Shown: positions 7,947-16,010 of the stretch, piece by piece
Layout: every line of letters begins with the position of its first letter
Position numbering within the stretch: position 1 is the stretch's first letter
NCBI GenBank assembly: GCA_964367085.1
Contig: CAYIWL010000004.1
Location: forward strand, 1 to 35,844
Reading direction: 5' to 3'
DNA: 35,844 bases
Source of the DNA: JACPIN01 sp964367085
Lineage (GTDB): Archaea; Nanobdellota; Nanobdellia; SCGC-AAA011-G17; ARS1403
The notes under the pieces: generated by a model
Database searches by the model: none
Told to the model about the DNA's origin: nothing
The model's input: only the letters and a program-made list of their open reading frames with translations
Position numbers and translations under genes: made by a program

Positions 7947-8144
7947 TTAGCCTTTCTTGAACTTTGCAACTGTTTCTAACAAATCAATATGGCTTAAGAA
8001 TAAAGATCTGCAGCAATATCTTTCCATTCCCAACTTGTCAAGAACTTCTTTTGGAGACTTTCCTTTCTTAATCTCCTCATTGTACTTATCGTATAAATGC
8101 GCAGTCGGCTTTCCACAACCCATGCAACGAATTGGAATTATCAT
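7947..8144 (-). CDS. rpoN: DNA-directed RNA polymerase subunit N (Rpb10)
   Basis: A 65-residue protein with the complete Rpb10 signature: MIIPIRCMGCGKP at the N-terminus (zinc ligands C7 and C10), D-K-L-G-M-E-R-Y-C-C-R (C44, C45), and a Leu-rich end. It is a structural assembly subunit of archaeal RNA polymerase. An upstream ggag 9-12 nt before the ATG can serve as ribosome binding site. In many archaea rpoN directly follows rps9; here rps9 is on the same strand but about 25 kb upstream. The last codons (AAG TTC AAG AAA GGC TAA) are the sequence found again at 7539 and 7127. Confidence 0.97.
   Translation of the reverse strand: MIIPIRCMGCGKPTAHLYDKYNEEIKKGKSPKEVLDKLGMERYCCRSLFLSHIDLLETVAKFKKG
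7948..7965. repeat. rpoN 3'-end repeat, copy 3 (in the gene)
   Basis: The 18 bp that cover the last codons and part of the stop of rpoN on the complementary strand. This is the functional copy; copies 1 and 2 would be displaced ends under an integration model. Confidence 0.8.
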
Positions 8145-8206
8145 CTAAAACTTCTCCATTAAAACTGATTTTTGAGGTGTTTTTGTGCCTTTTTAAAACT
8201 ATTTAT

Positions 8207-9229
8207 TTATGCCTTTTTTTTCTTAGTTTTCTTCTTTTCCTCTTTTTGTTCTGCCTTTTCTTCTTCTTTAATCTCTTTATGCTTTGCTTCTTCCTCTTTC
8301 ACTTCAAGAACTTTTTCCTCAGCTTTCGGTTTTATACTTCCCATTGTAGTGACTGCTTCTTTCCCTTTTTTCTTCAGCAACTCGTATAAGGCAAAGAATG
8401 TGATTATTGCACCAGCTATTGACGAAAAGACTATCAAATGCTCTCTAAACCTGCTCATAAACGGAAGTTTTTCTAACGTTCCAATTTTTGCTTCTACAGC
8501 ATTTAATTCCTCTTTAGCTAATCCCAAATTTACTCTTGCCTCTTCTAAATGCTCTCCAAGTATACTTGCTTGGGTTTGTCGAATGTATTTTTTGAGCTCT
8601 TCCAACTTGACGTCTTTAACATCGTAACCTTCTCCTTCTTTTTGCTTTATTTGAGATTCTAAGCCAGAATAATTTTGTTTCAATATTTCTAGATTTGACG
8701 ATAAAACTGCCAGTGCTTTTTTCTTTTCTTCCTGCTGCTTCAGCAATGCTTCTGCTTTTTCCAGATCTTCTTCACTCTCTCCCAGAACATTAACTTCCTG
8801 ATAGGAAATTTTTTGATTTATCCTTATTGTTAGATTGATTAAACCACTTTCCTTGAAATCCCCGTTTACTAAAATATAACCTTTTTCTCCAGGCTCGAGC
8901 GACTCTACTGGCGTGACTTCATAAGTTGAGAAGCCTTTCCCGGAAATTAGAGCTGCTAAATTTGATAAGGTTTCATTTTTATTATTTTGTATCTGTATGC
9001 TGAATTGGGCAGTTCCCAGCTTGAATTCTTTTGGTATAAAATTTTTAAAAATAATCTCTTCAATTTCTTTAATCGGCTCTTGCGTAGTTTCTGTTTCATT
9101 GGTTTCATTTACAACTGATCCTTCTACGTTTAGATTCTGCTCTTCTGCTGATATTGTTTCCTCTTGGGCTATTCCGACGTTAAATAGGATTAGAAATAAG
9201 AAAATTAAAACTACTTTTTTATGATTCAT
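8207..9229 (-). CDS. secreted coiled-coil protein with C-terminal membrane anchor
   Basis: A 340-residue protein. Residues 1-21 are a signal peptide ending in GIAQ. Residues ~55-150 form a beta-rich domain of the kind found in archaeal envelope proteins (SIQIQNNKNETLSNL, then LEPGEKGYILV). Residues ~155-245 are strongly heptad-like coiled coil. One membrane helix (about 265-285, FSSIAGAIITFFALYELL) is followed by a Lys/Glu-rich cytoplasmic tail of ~50 residues. No enzyme motif. It reads toward rpoN, with 62 bp between them. Possible envelope spacer or adhesin stalk; function not known. Confidence 0.65.
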   Translation of the reverse strand: MNHKKVVLIFLFLILFNVGIAQEETISAEEQNLNVEGSVVNETNETETTQEPIKEIEEIIFKNFIPKEFKLGTAQFSIQIQNNKNETLSNLAALISGKGFSTYEVTPVESLEPGEKGYILVNGDFKESGLINLTIRINQKISYQEVNVLGESEEDLEKAEALLKQQEEKKKALAVLSSNLEILKQNYSGLESQIKQKEGEGYDVKDVKLEELKKYIRQTQASILGEHLEEARVNLGLAKEELNAVEAKIGTLEKLPFMSRFREHLIVFSSIAGAIITFFALYELLKKKGKEAVTTMGSIKPKAEEKVLEVKEEEAKHKEIKEEEKAEQKEEKKKTKKKKA

Positions 9230-9340
9230 GATTCTACCCTCCTTTTGATTAAAAATTGGTTAAAGCAAGATATTATAAATTATTCTATTTTTTCAGATTT
9301 CAGAAAGTTTATTATATCATTTACTTCTATAAATTATCTT

Positions 9341-9514
9341 ATGTTAGTAAAAAGAGGTTTTATATTTTTAATATTTTTATTACTTGTTAATATTTCTTAT
9401 GCGCAAGAAAATCAATGCTTATTGGTTAATGAAAACAATGTTGATGAGGCTGCTATAGGGTTAAAGACTAGCAGGCTGTATTGGTATTATATGGAGGGAA
9501 ATATTTATAAATAG
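9341..9514 (+). pseudogene. 5' remnant of a paralog of the caspase-like HEAT protein
   Basis: A 57-codon frame from ATG 9341: signal peptide, then QENQCLLVNENNVDEAA, which matches the start of the gene at 10851 (QEPNQCLLVNENNVEEAA) at protein level and about three-quarters at DNA level. After DEAA the similarity ends and 19 unrelated codons lead to a stop. The AAA ATPase gene follows after 19 nt. I read this as the leftover 5' end of a tandem paralog whose body was replaced. It could still make a short secreted peptide. Confidence 0.7.
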
Positions 9515-9533
9515 TTTCCTCTTATAAAAGACT

Positions 9534-10832
9534 ATGATAAACAAGGAAAAATGGGGAGAAATAATCAGAGAGTTTCATGAGAGAGGGATCCCTGATTTGA
9601 TTGAGAGAGAGATTAATATTCCTAAGGAGGTGCCACTAAAGAGAGCTGTATCAATCATAGGTCCAAGAAGATCCGGGAAAACTTATTCAATGTTTCAGTT
9701 GATTAAAAATATTTTGAAGGGAACGAGTATTCATCAGACAATATATATAAATTTTGAGAGGATAGATTTGGAGGGGGTTAGAAGTGAAGACTTAATCAAC
9801 ATTGTAGAGGTATATTATGAAATTTATCCTCAGAATAAAAATAAAAAATTATGGCTGTTTTTGGATGAAATACAAAATGTTAATGACTGGGAGAAGTATG
9901 TTAGAACTGTTTTAGATGCTAAGGATATCCAAGTATTTATATCCGGATCATCATCAAAGCTTTTGAGCAAGGAAATAGCAACTTCCATGAGAGGAAGGAC
10001 TTTGACTTATAAAATATTGCCATTCTCCTTTGAAGACTATTTGAATGTTAAAAGAGAGAACATCGGGAAATATCCCACATCTATTGAAAAAGCCAAAATA
10101 CTGAATAAATTAAAGTCTTATTTGGAGGGAGGGGGGTATCCTGAAGCTATTATTTACAGCAAGGAGAGGGATAAAATCCTGATGGATATCACTGAAACAA
10201 CCATATTTAGAGACGTTATCGAAAGATATAAGATAAGGAATATAAAACTTTTAAAACTGCTTATAAAATCTTTAATAAATTCAGCTGCCAGGGAATTTTC
10301 TATTCATAAATTCTACAATTTTATCAGAACAACAGGAATAAAAGCAAGCAAAACCTCACTTTATAACTACGTTGATGCCTTGCAGGATGTTTTTTTTATA
10401 TTTCCATTGAGAAAATTTTCTTATTCTTATAAAGAAGGAGAACAGTCCCTTCCCAAGATATATGTTATAGATAATGGGATTTTAACAATAAATGGAATAA
10501 ATGAGAATGGAAGGTTAATAGAAAATTTTATTTTCATTGAATTACTAAGAAGGGGAAAGGAGATTAATTATTATAAATCTGCAGACAATAAAGAAGTTGA
10601 CTTTCTGATTATGGATAAAAAAAGAGTAAAGCAGCTAATACAGGTTTCTTTTTCTCTGGATGATATAAAAACAAAAGAAAGAGAGGTTAAAGGATTATTA
10701 AGCGCTTCTAAAGACTTGCACTGCAACAATTTGATGATAATAACCTGGAACTATGAAGGAGAGGAAAAAATAAAAGGAAAAAAGATAAAGTTTATACCCT
10801 TATGGAAATGGCTATTGATAAAGGAGGCTTAG
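9534..10832 (+). CDS. AAA ATPase with DUF4143-like C-terminal domain
   Basis: A 432-residue ATPase of the AAA_14/DUF4143 type common in archaea. Walker A GPRRSGKT (residues 43-50), Walker B LWLFLDEIQ (about 106-114), sensor-like FISGSSSKLL, and MRGRTLTYKILPFSFEDYL typical of this group. The C-terminal part contains a wHTH-like stretch and a PD-(D/E)XK-like segment (E-V-D-F-L-I ... Q-V-S-F-S), as in DUF4143 proteins. A TATA box atatttataaatag (9501-9514) about 27 nt upstream indicates a leaderless start. The next gene starts 18 nt after the stop. These ATPases are often in mobile or defence neighbourhoods; the substrate is unknown. Confidence 0.88.
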   Translation: MINKEKWGEIIREFHERGIPDLIEREINIPKEVPLKRAVSIIGPRRSGKTYSMFQLIKNILKGTSIHQTIYINFERIDLEGVRSEDLINIVEVYYEIYPQNKNKKLWLFLDEIQNVNDWEKYVRTVLDAKDIQVFISGSSSKLLSKEIATSMRGRTLTYKILPFSFEDYLNVKRENIGKYPTSIEKAKILNKLKSYLEGGGYPEAIIYSKERDKILMDITETTIFRDVIERYKIRNIKLLKLLIKSLINSAAREFSIHKFYNFIRTTGIKASKTSLYNYVDALQDVFFIFPLRKFSYSYKEGEQSLPKIYVIDNGILTINGINENGRLIENFIFIELLRRGKEINYYKSADNKEVDFLIMDKKRVKQLIQVSFSLDDIKTKEREVKGLLSASKDLHCNNLMIITWNYEGEEKIKGKKIKFIPLWKWLLIKEA

Positions 10833-10850
10833 ATTCACATTAATTGGGAT

Positions 10851-12608
10851 ATGAAAGCGGTGATAATTTTTTTATTCTTGATTTTAGTTTCGCCTGTTGT
10901 TAATGCTCAAGAGCCTAACCAATGCCTGTTGGTAAATGAAAACAATGTTGAAGAAGCAGCTAATAGGATATGGAATACTTTTTCTTCTTTAGGACTGGAA
11001 AGTGCTTTATCTGCTGTTGATTCTTTAAAGCCGGGAGATAATGGGTATGAGTTTAAAAATGAAATAAAAGAGGAGTTGAGGAAGAAAGCAGAAACCGAAG
11101 AGAGCTTTTTTGAAATGAAGGAGCGTGCAAAAAGAGAATTAGAAATGAATAATATAACCAAAGAACAAAGAGAGGCGTATATTCCGAAGGTTAGCGAATT
11201 ACTTTATAAGGGGATTGTACCATTCGGATATGGAAACGAAGAAAAGATAAGGCAGTTTATCTTTAACCTTGTTGAGGGAAGGGAAATGAAGAGAAAAGAA
11301 CGTGAAGATGCATGGAGATTTTATTTGGGATTGCCACAAGAACACAATACTTTTGGAATATCTGATTATAGACCGGGCAATAGTGTAGAGAATAAATATT
11401 ACTACAAAATAAATCAATATGTCCCTGGATTTAAAAGGTTCTTAAGGAGAGAAAAAGAGGCGATAGAGTACTATAAAGATGTGCTAAGAAAAGGAGAAAT
11501 CCCATCTTATGTAACCGACCGGGATTTATATGTGCAGGAGTTATATGATGGAATTGAGTGGCTTATAACATTAGAGAAACTCATTAAATTTATTGATGAA
11601 TCTGGGAATAAGTTGATTATAGGTGGGGGGACTTTAGAGAATGAGTTTTTGACTATATCTGAGGAGCGAGATTTAGGTGGAGAGATAGTGGGGACAGATG
11701 AAATAATTATGGTTAACTATAAACTTTCGAGAGGTCAAGATGAAAGGGGTTCTTATATATCTTACTATGATATTTGGAATTTAGAAGGATCAATGGAAGG
11801 GGAAGAAGGCTTATTTGGAAAACCATTTGAAATATATGACAGAATTTATTATGATCCTGAAACATTTGAGATTATTGAAGAAGAAACTGGTTGTGACCCT
11901 CGTGAACCAACTACTTTAAGAAGAGCTGGAAAAATTGTTGCGCAGAGTTTAAACGTTGGAAACCAGGAAGAGTTTTGCGAAGTTAAAACTTGCATAGATG
12001 ATTATTCTTTAAATGAGAAAGATGACTGCTGGAATCAAGATGCTTTATGTGTGGAAAATAAATGCGTGAAGTTTGAAGATATGGGATGGTCGCAGGATGT
12101 CTTAAGAAATGTATTGCTCTTAAAAAATGAGCAAGATAGGAATGTAAGATTGGGAGCAGCATCTGCTTTAGGAGAAATAAAATCACAAGAAGCAGTTCTA
12201 GCTTTAATAAGAGCACTGGAAAATGATCAAGATGGGGATGTAAGAGCGGGAATAGCATTTCTTTTAGGAGAAATAAAACCGCCAGGATTAGTTTTTTCTG
12301 ATCTATCTGGAGTTCTTGCTAATGAACCATTAGTGAAAATTAAATCCAAAGTAGCAGAGATGCTTGTTTTGAGAGGATATTACAGTGAAGTTGCCAATTC
12401 TTTGGCGGATTCTATAAATCTTATTAGCAGCCCTGACGGTTATATCGATGGAGTAATAAAAAATGATATGCCTGCATATGCTGTCTTAATAAACCAGCTT
12501 CACGATGCTGAGAATAGACCGCAGGATGTAACAAGAACAGCAATAATACGCGGCTTAACTACTAACTCTATTTATTATTTAATCTCTGTTGGGGGAGGTA
12601 CTTTATAG
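10851..12608 (+). pseudogene. secreted HEAT-repeat/caspase-like protein, 5' part, cut by IS
   Basis: The N-terminal 582 codons of a gene that continues at 13616 once the IS is removed (frame is restored exactly; total about 981 residues). Residues 1-19 are a signal peptide ending NAQ. A helical charged region follows (~25-120), then a domain of unknown type, a cysteine cluster (E-E-T-G-C-D-P, F-C-E-V-K-T-C, D-D-C-W, K-C-V), and two to three HEAT repeats at about 425-490 (ALGEI and LLGEI helices with D-x-x-V-R). Reading into the IS adds only GTL and a stop. It is 18 nt after the AAA ATPase and has no obvious own TATA box, so co-transcription is likely. Confidence 0.75.
12588..12596. repeat. 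target site duplication, left
   Basis: gttggggga immediately before the left IS end; the same 9 bp follows the right end at 13607-13615. Confidence 0.85.
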
Positions 12609-13606
12609 TTAACGGGATATTTATATAGTAGACAGGTCTAACTATTTCTAGAGGTGATTAAAATGATAGGGTTTAATTGTCCTAAATGTCGCGCTTCAGA
12701 TATTGTGAAGCGCGGCAAAAGACACAATCAATCTGGGATAAAGCAAAGATATAGATGCAATGAATGTAGGAAAACATTTGTAGAGCCAGATGGTTTTGAG
12801 AGAATGAGATATGATAAGGAAGTTATTGTGAGAGCAATACATCAGCATATTGATGGATTATCTTTAGACAAGACACAAAATCACTTATTCCAACATGATG
12901 GAATTAAAGTAACTTTGAAAACCATTAGTGATTGGACCAAAAAGTATTCTCTTTTTTTTGAGTCCACTTCATCTGGAAGTGGAGCCAAAGATAAAAGGAA
13001 GATTACATTTAGACGAGAAATATGTGAAAGTAAAAGGAAAAGATTGCTATGACCTTAACTGCATAGATCACAAAACAAAATACATTTTAGCTCATTTGTT
13101 CGTCGATAAACGAACAAAAAAGAAATGTATTGAGTTTCTAAATCAAATAAAAATTACTTGTTATGGTCAAATATTTGAAGTATATAATAAGGAGAAACTT
13201 AAACCAAAAGACGAAAGGAAACTTATCACTTTTGTGAGTGATAAGTTTGAAAATTACAAAAGTGCATTTAACAAATTGTTTTATAGAATTGCTAAATTAC
13301 AATTTGGTGTACCTATTGCATGCAAGAAATATGGATTGGAATATAATAACAATCCAATTGAAAGGTATAATGGGAAAATTAAAGATCGTATTAAAATTAT
13401 GCGTGGAGGATTTAGAAGTTTTGAAGGGGGAGAAGCATTTATGGGTTTGAAACACATAATCCATAACTTTGTGAACCCTCATCAAAGTTTGAAAGGAAAA
13501 ACACCAGCAGAAGCTGCGGAGATTAAACTTTCCCTGGGACAAAATAAATTACTGGATTTAATTAGATACATTAGAAATAAACGTATCCCGATAACTTAAG
13601 AGTACC
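12597..13606 (+). mobile_element. 1,010-bp insertion sequence, IS6/IS240-like DDE transposase
   Basis: The element starts GGTAC and ends GTACC, with imperfect terminal inverted repeats of about 28 bp (left ggtactttatagttaacgg..., right complement ggtactcttaagttatcgg...). It is flanked by a 9-bp direct repeat, gttggggga. It sits inside the reading frame of the secreted HEAT/caspase-like gene; removing it with one repeat restores the frame. The insertion looks recent because the duplication is perfect. The transposase carries a frameshift, so this copy may be immobile. Confidence 0.9.
12663..13599 (+). pseudogene. DDE transposase with zinc ribbon, frameshifted
   Basis: Two overlapping frames together encode a ~312-residue transposase. 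N-terminal zinc ribbon: FNCPKCRASDIVKRG ... YRCNECRKTF. Then a helix-turn-helix-like region. The catalytic domain begins LDEKYVKVKG (first Asp), continues with F-V-S-D-K-F-E-N-Y (second Asp), and NNPIERYNGKIKDR (Glu), the arrangement of IS6/IS240-type DDE domains. The frame shifts by one near an AAAA run at 12993-12996; dropping one A joins both halves as KDKGRLHLDEKY. ATG 12663 is preferred because gaggtgat lies at 12651-12658. Programmed frameshifting is possible but no clear slippery signal is seen. Confidence 0.85.
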
Positions 13607-13615
13607 GTTGGGGGA
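13607..13615. repeat. target site duplication, right
   Basis: gttggggga, identical to 12588-12596 and directly after the right IS end. Confidence 0.85.
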
Positions 13616-14815
13616 GCAGATCTTTATACTTCAACGTTTTTAAAAATGTACCAAAAATTATGTAAAAATCCATCAAATGAAGATAGAGTATGCAGAGACA
13701 CTTCATTCATACAAGAGATAAATCAGATAGATCCTGAAAGAAAAGATACAACAGACTTCTATTTAAGATTAGCCAATTTCAACAGGCTAACCCAGGTTTT
13801 AAGGGGACAGGAATCTTATTTTAATACAATACTGACAGATGCTTTAACAAAAGGGGAAGAGAGTCAAATATTAAGAAATTCTGTCCTGCTGACTTCAACT
13901 ATACAAAACATTTTTACCCAGCAAGACTTAAGCAGGTATAAGCAATTTACAGAAAACCTTCTTATAGATAATTACAATGAGGCAAAGCAGTCCCAAAATA
14001 AATTAAGGGAAGGAATTTACGGCTACCTTATAAAATTAAATTACAATAGTTTTGAAACAAGAAAACAAGAAGCAGTGCATATAGCAAATTTGCTTCCAGA
14101 AATCCAGGAATCAAGAGTTCCTATTGAATTTTTAAATGACAATAAAGTAACTGCCAAGCTTTATTTTTATGAGGATGAAGAATGGTATAAAATTACGATG
14201 GACTGGCTTCGACAAGACAGCTTCACTCAAGTAAAAATAAATGATAAAGCATTCAGATTTTCCAAGCCTTATAATGAGAAAATACTTGAGGTAATTGTGA
14301 CAACTGATAATTCTGATGTGGAAGAATCAATTAACTCTCAAGGGATAGACATAATCGCGCATAGGGGACATTCATATCATTTAACTGGAGATACGTTCAC
14401 TTCAGACATTAAAAGCAATGCCAAGAAACTATTGTATCTGGGATCTTGCGGCTCATTCGGCTCAGCTCCAGAATTACAAAGTCAATTCCCTGAAGCTTTT
14501 TTCATAGCAGATGAAGATACAGGAAGGGGAGCAGACAACCATAGAATTCTAATTAACTTGATGAAGCAGATAGCAGATGGTGAAAGAGATTGGAGCAAGA
14601 TAAGAGAAAATGTATATAAGAATTTAGGGATAGTGCAAGGAATAGTATGGCCGCATGAAAAATCTTTATTGCTGTATAATTTTATACAAAGATTGACTGG
14701 CATGTCAATAGATGAATTATTGCAAAAACAATATGGCTATGTTCCAGAAGATTTATTCTTAGTTATGGACAGATGCGAGATTCAGGAAGCTCCTTATTGG
14801 GAAAGAATAGGCTAA
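13616..14815 (+). pseudogene. secreted HEAT-repeat/caspase-like protein, 3' part
   Basis: The C-terminal 399 residues of the gene interrupted at 12597. A free-standing frame could start at ATG 13646 but would lack a signal peptide. The region is helical up to about 14200, then an alpha/beta segment: I-D-I-I-A-H-R-G-H-S-Y-H-L (14345-14383) and K-L-L-Y-L-G-S-C-G-S-F-G (14426-14461). A His in a G-H-S motif after one hydrophobic strand and a Cys in L-x-S-C-G-S after the next is the signature layout of separase/CHAT/gingipain-type clan CD peptidases. I infer an extracellular caspase-like cysteine protease. The last ~20 codons are repeated downstream at 15865 and 17868. Confidence 0.7.
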
Positions 14816-14843
14816 AAAATTTGATGCAAAACCTGACTAAACT

Positions 14844-14890
14844 ACTATCAACTAAATGAAGACAGAAAATCATATGCTGAAAAAGGTATG
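14844..14890 (+). pseudogene. 5' stub of the wHTH-nucleotidyltransferase gene
   Basis: actatcaacta, taa-type spacer, and ATGAAGACAGA here equal the promoter-proximal operator and start codon region at 15999-16021 before the intact nucleotidyltransferase. Similarity fades after about 35 nt. It directly follows the end of the caspase-like gene, just as the intact copy follows the 3' remnant at 15865, so a segment holding both was duplicated. Confidence 0.65.
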
Positions 14891-14916
14891 ATTATCCCGC
14901 TTAAATTAAAAAGAGA

Positions 14917-15225
14917 CTATATTATCTTTTCAGCGACTTTAACCTGTACTCTAACTTCTTCCATACTTAAATCAGATTTAACGCCATTTTTTATTAGCAA
15001 ATCCATCATTTCTCCTACCCCAAGATTAGCAAGTTTTGCAGCTTCGCTTATACTTAAATTACCTTCTTTATACAAATTAACGGCTGTTTCTTTTCTTAAT
15101 TGATTTATCCCTTTTAAAAGAGCCTGCCTAAATAACATAGATCTTTCTAAGTGTTCAAATTTGCTTAAACTATTGACCGTGTCAAAAACTGTTTTGGGTA
15201 TCCTTAGTGATATTTGTTTTAACAT
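14917..15225 (-). CDS. UPF0175-type antitoxin
   Basis: A 102-residue protein. N-terminal part MLKQISLRIPKTVFDTVNSL resembles a ribbon/RHH-like DNA-binding strand-helix segment. The C-terminal GNLSISEAAKLANLGVGEMMDLLIKNGV is the helix-turn-helix core typical of UPF0175 proteins. Such proteins are paired with DUF3368 PIN-like proteins as here. A strong ribosome binding site aaggagg lies about 8 nt before the ATG. It overlaps the upstream toxin gene by 44 nt. Expected job: neutralise the toxin and repress the operon. Confidence 0.8.
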   Translation of the reverse strand: MLKQISLRIPKTVFDTVNSLSKFEHLERSMLFRQALLKGINQLRKETAVNLYKEGNLSISEAAKLANLGVGEMMDLLIKNGVKSDLSMEEVRVQVKVAEKII

Positions 15226-15724
15226 TTTTTATTTCCTCCTTCATATTTTCAATTAAATCTTTTTTATACCACCCATACCTTTCTAACTCATCAAGGCTGT
15301 TTAATGCAGTTTTTTTATCTATTCTTTTTTTGTTATAAAGAGCCTTTACCATGGCTATGGAAGATATTATATTAATATTTAATACCTTGGCCGCATTCAT
15401 TCCCCTTTTATCGTCGCACAGCATGGGCAGTTTAAATTCCGATGCAAGAGCAAGACTTTCTTTTTCCCCTCCTTCTATATTGAACATTTCTTCGTATTCT
15501 TTCGTTGTTTTTTCAGATGCTTCTTTTATTTCTATCCTTCTCTTATTTACATAACTTTCAATTTCGTAGGCATCTTCACGGCCCAATCCTTTTGATCTCT
15601 CAACACTTTCATTGTAAACCTTTTTTGGGATGACTATTATTGCGGATTTTAATAATGGTTTCATCAGCTTTGCCTTCGTTAATAATATCAGACTCGATGA
15701 ATCCGCTATTATTTTGGGATACAT
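15182..15724 (-). CDS. DUF3368 PIN-like toxin
   Basis: A 180-residue PIN-like nuclease relative: IIADSSSLILLTKAKL at the N-terminus (first acidic residue D8), V-I-P-K-K-V-Y-N-E-S-V-E (second acidic patch), E-G-G-E-K-E-S-L-A-L-A (Glu cluster), and L-P-M-L-C-D-D-K-R-G-M-N-A-A-K (Asp pair). This is the order of catalytic acids in PIN/DUF3368 ribonucleases. It is the first gene of the pair, with a TATA-like atttatatag about 26-30 nt before the ATG and a perfect inverted repeat over the start. Probable RNA-cleaving toxin. Confidence 0.8.
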   Translation of the reverse strand: MYPKIIADSSSLILLTKAKLMKPLLKSAIIVIPKKVYNESVERSKGLGREDAYEIESYVNKRRIEIKEASEKTTKEYEEMFNIEGGEKESLALASEFKLPMLCDDKRGMNAAKVLNINIISSIAMVKALYNKKRIDKKTALNSLDELERYGWYKKDLIENMKEEIKNVKTNITKDTQNSF

Positions 15725-15742
15725 AAGTTATAAATGTATCCC
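15716..15742. promoter_or_regulatory. palindromic operator of the DUF3368/UPF0175 pair
   Basis: GGGATACAT, 9-bp spacer, ATGTATCCC: a perfect 9-bp inverted repeat that covers the toxin start codon and the predicted transcription start. It is well placed for repression by the antitoxin. The left arm is also coding (MYP...). Confidence 0.65.
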
Positions 15743-15864
15743 ATACTATATAAATCTTTCTTTTTTCAAAAATTGATTTTCAATTTTTAAATTGAATTTG
15801 ATATGAAGACATTTGTAACCTTAACAGATCCGTTATTGAAATGGGTACAGTCACATCCTTCAAG

Positions 15865-15929
15865 ACTTATTCTTAGTAATGGACAGATGCGAGATTCAGG
15901 AAGTTCCTTATTGGGAAAGTGTAAGCTAA
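15865..15929 (+). pseudogene. 3' remnant of a second caspase-like paralog (copy B)
   Basis: Reads GYSHILQDLFLVMDRCEIQE then VPYWESVS and stop, against GYVPEDLFLVMDRCEIQE and APYWERIG at the end of the gene ending at 14815. DNA identity over the core is high and some differences are silent, so this is a paralog end, not a recent copy. No start or upstream frame remains. Confidence 0.75.
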
Positions 15930-15977
15930 ACTTTTTATTGTTTTAAAAAATTTATACTGCCGAAAGATTTAAATATT

Positions 15978-16009
15978 ACTATCAACTATTAGTTTATAAC
16001 TATCAACTA
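15978..16009. promoter_or_regulatory. paired operator of the first wHTH-nucleotidyltransferase gene
   Basis: actatcaacta occurs at 15978-15988 and 15999-16009, 21 bp apart. The TATA-like gatttaaatatt is at about 15967-15977, so both sites lie between TATA and start codon, a repressor position. Confidence 0.6.
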
Positions 16010-16010
16010 A

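Noticed and set aside
8132..8627. Phe-rich plus-strand frames
   Set aside because: Antisense of the Lys/Glu-rich tail and coiled coil of the gene at 8207-9229.
12654..12656. GTG as transposase start
   Set aside because: It overlaps the gaggtgat ribosome binding site; ATG 12663 fits better.
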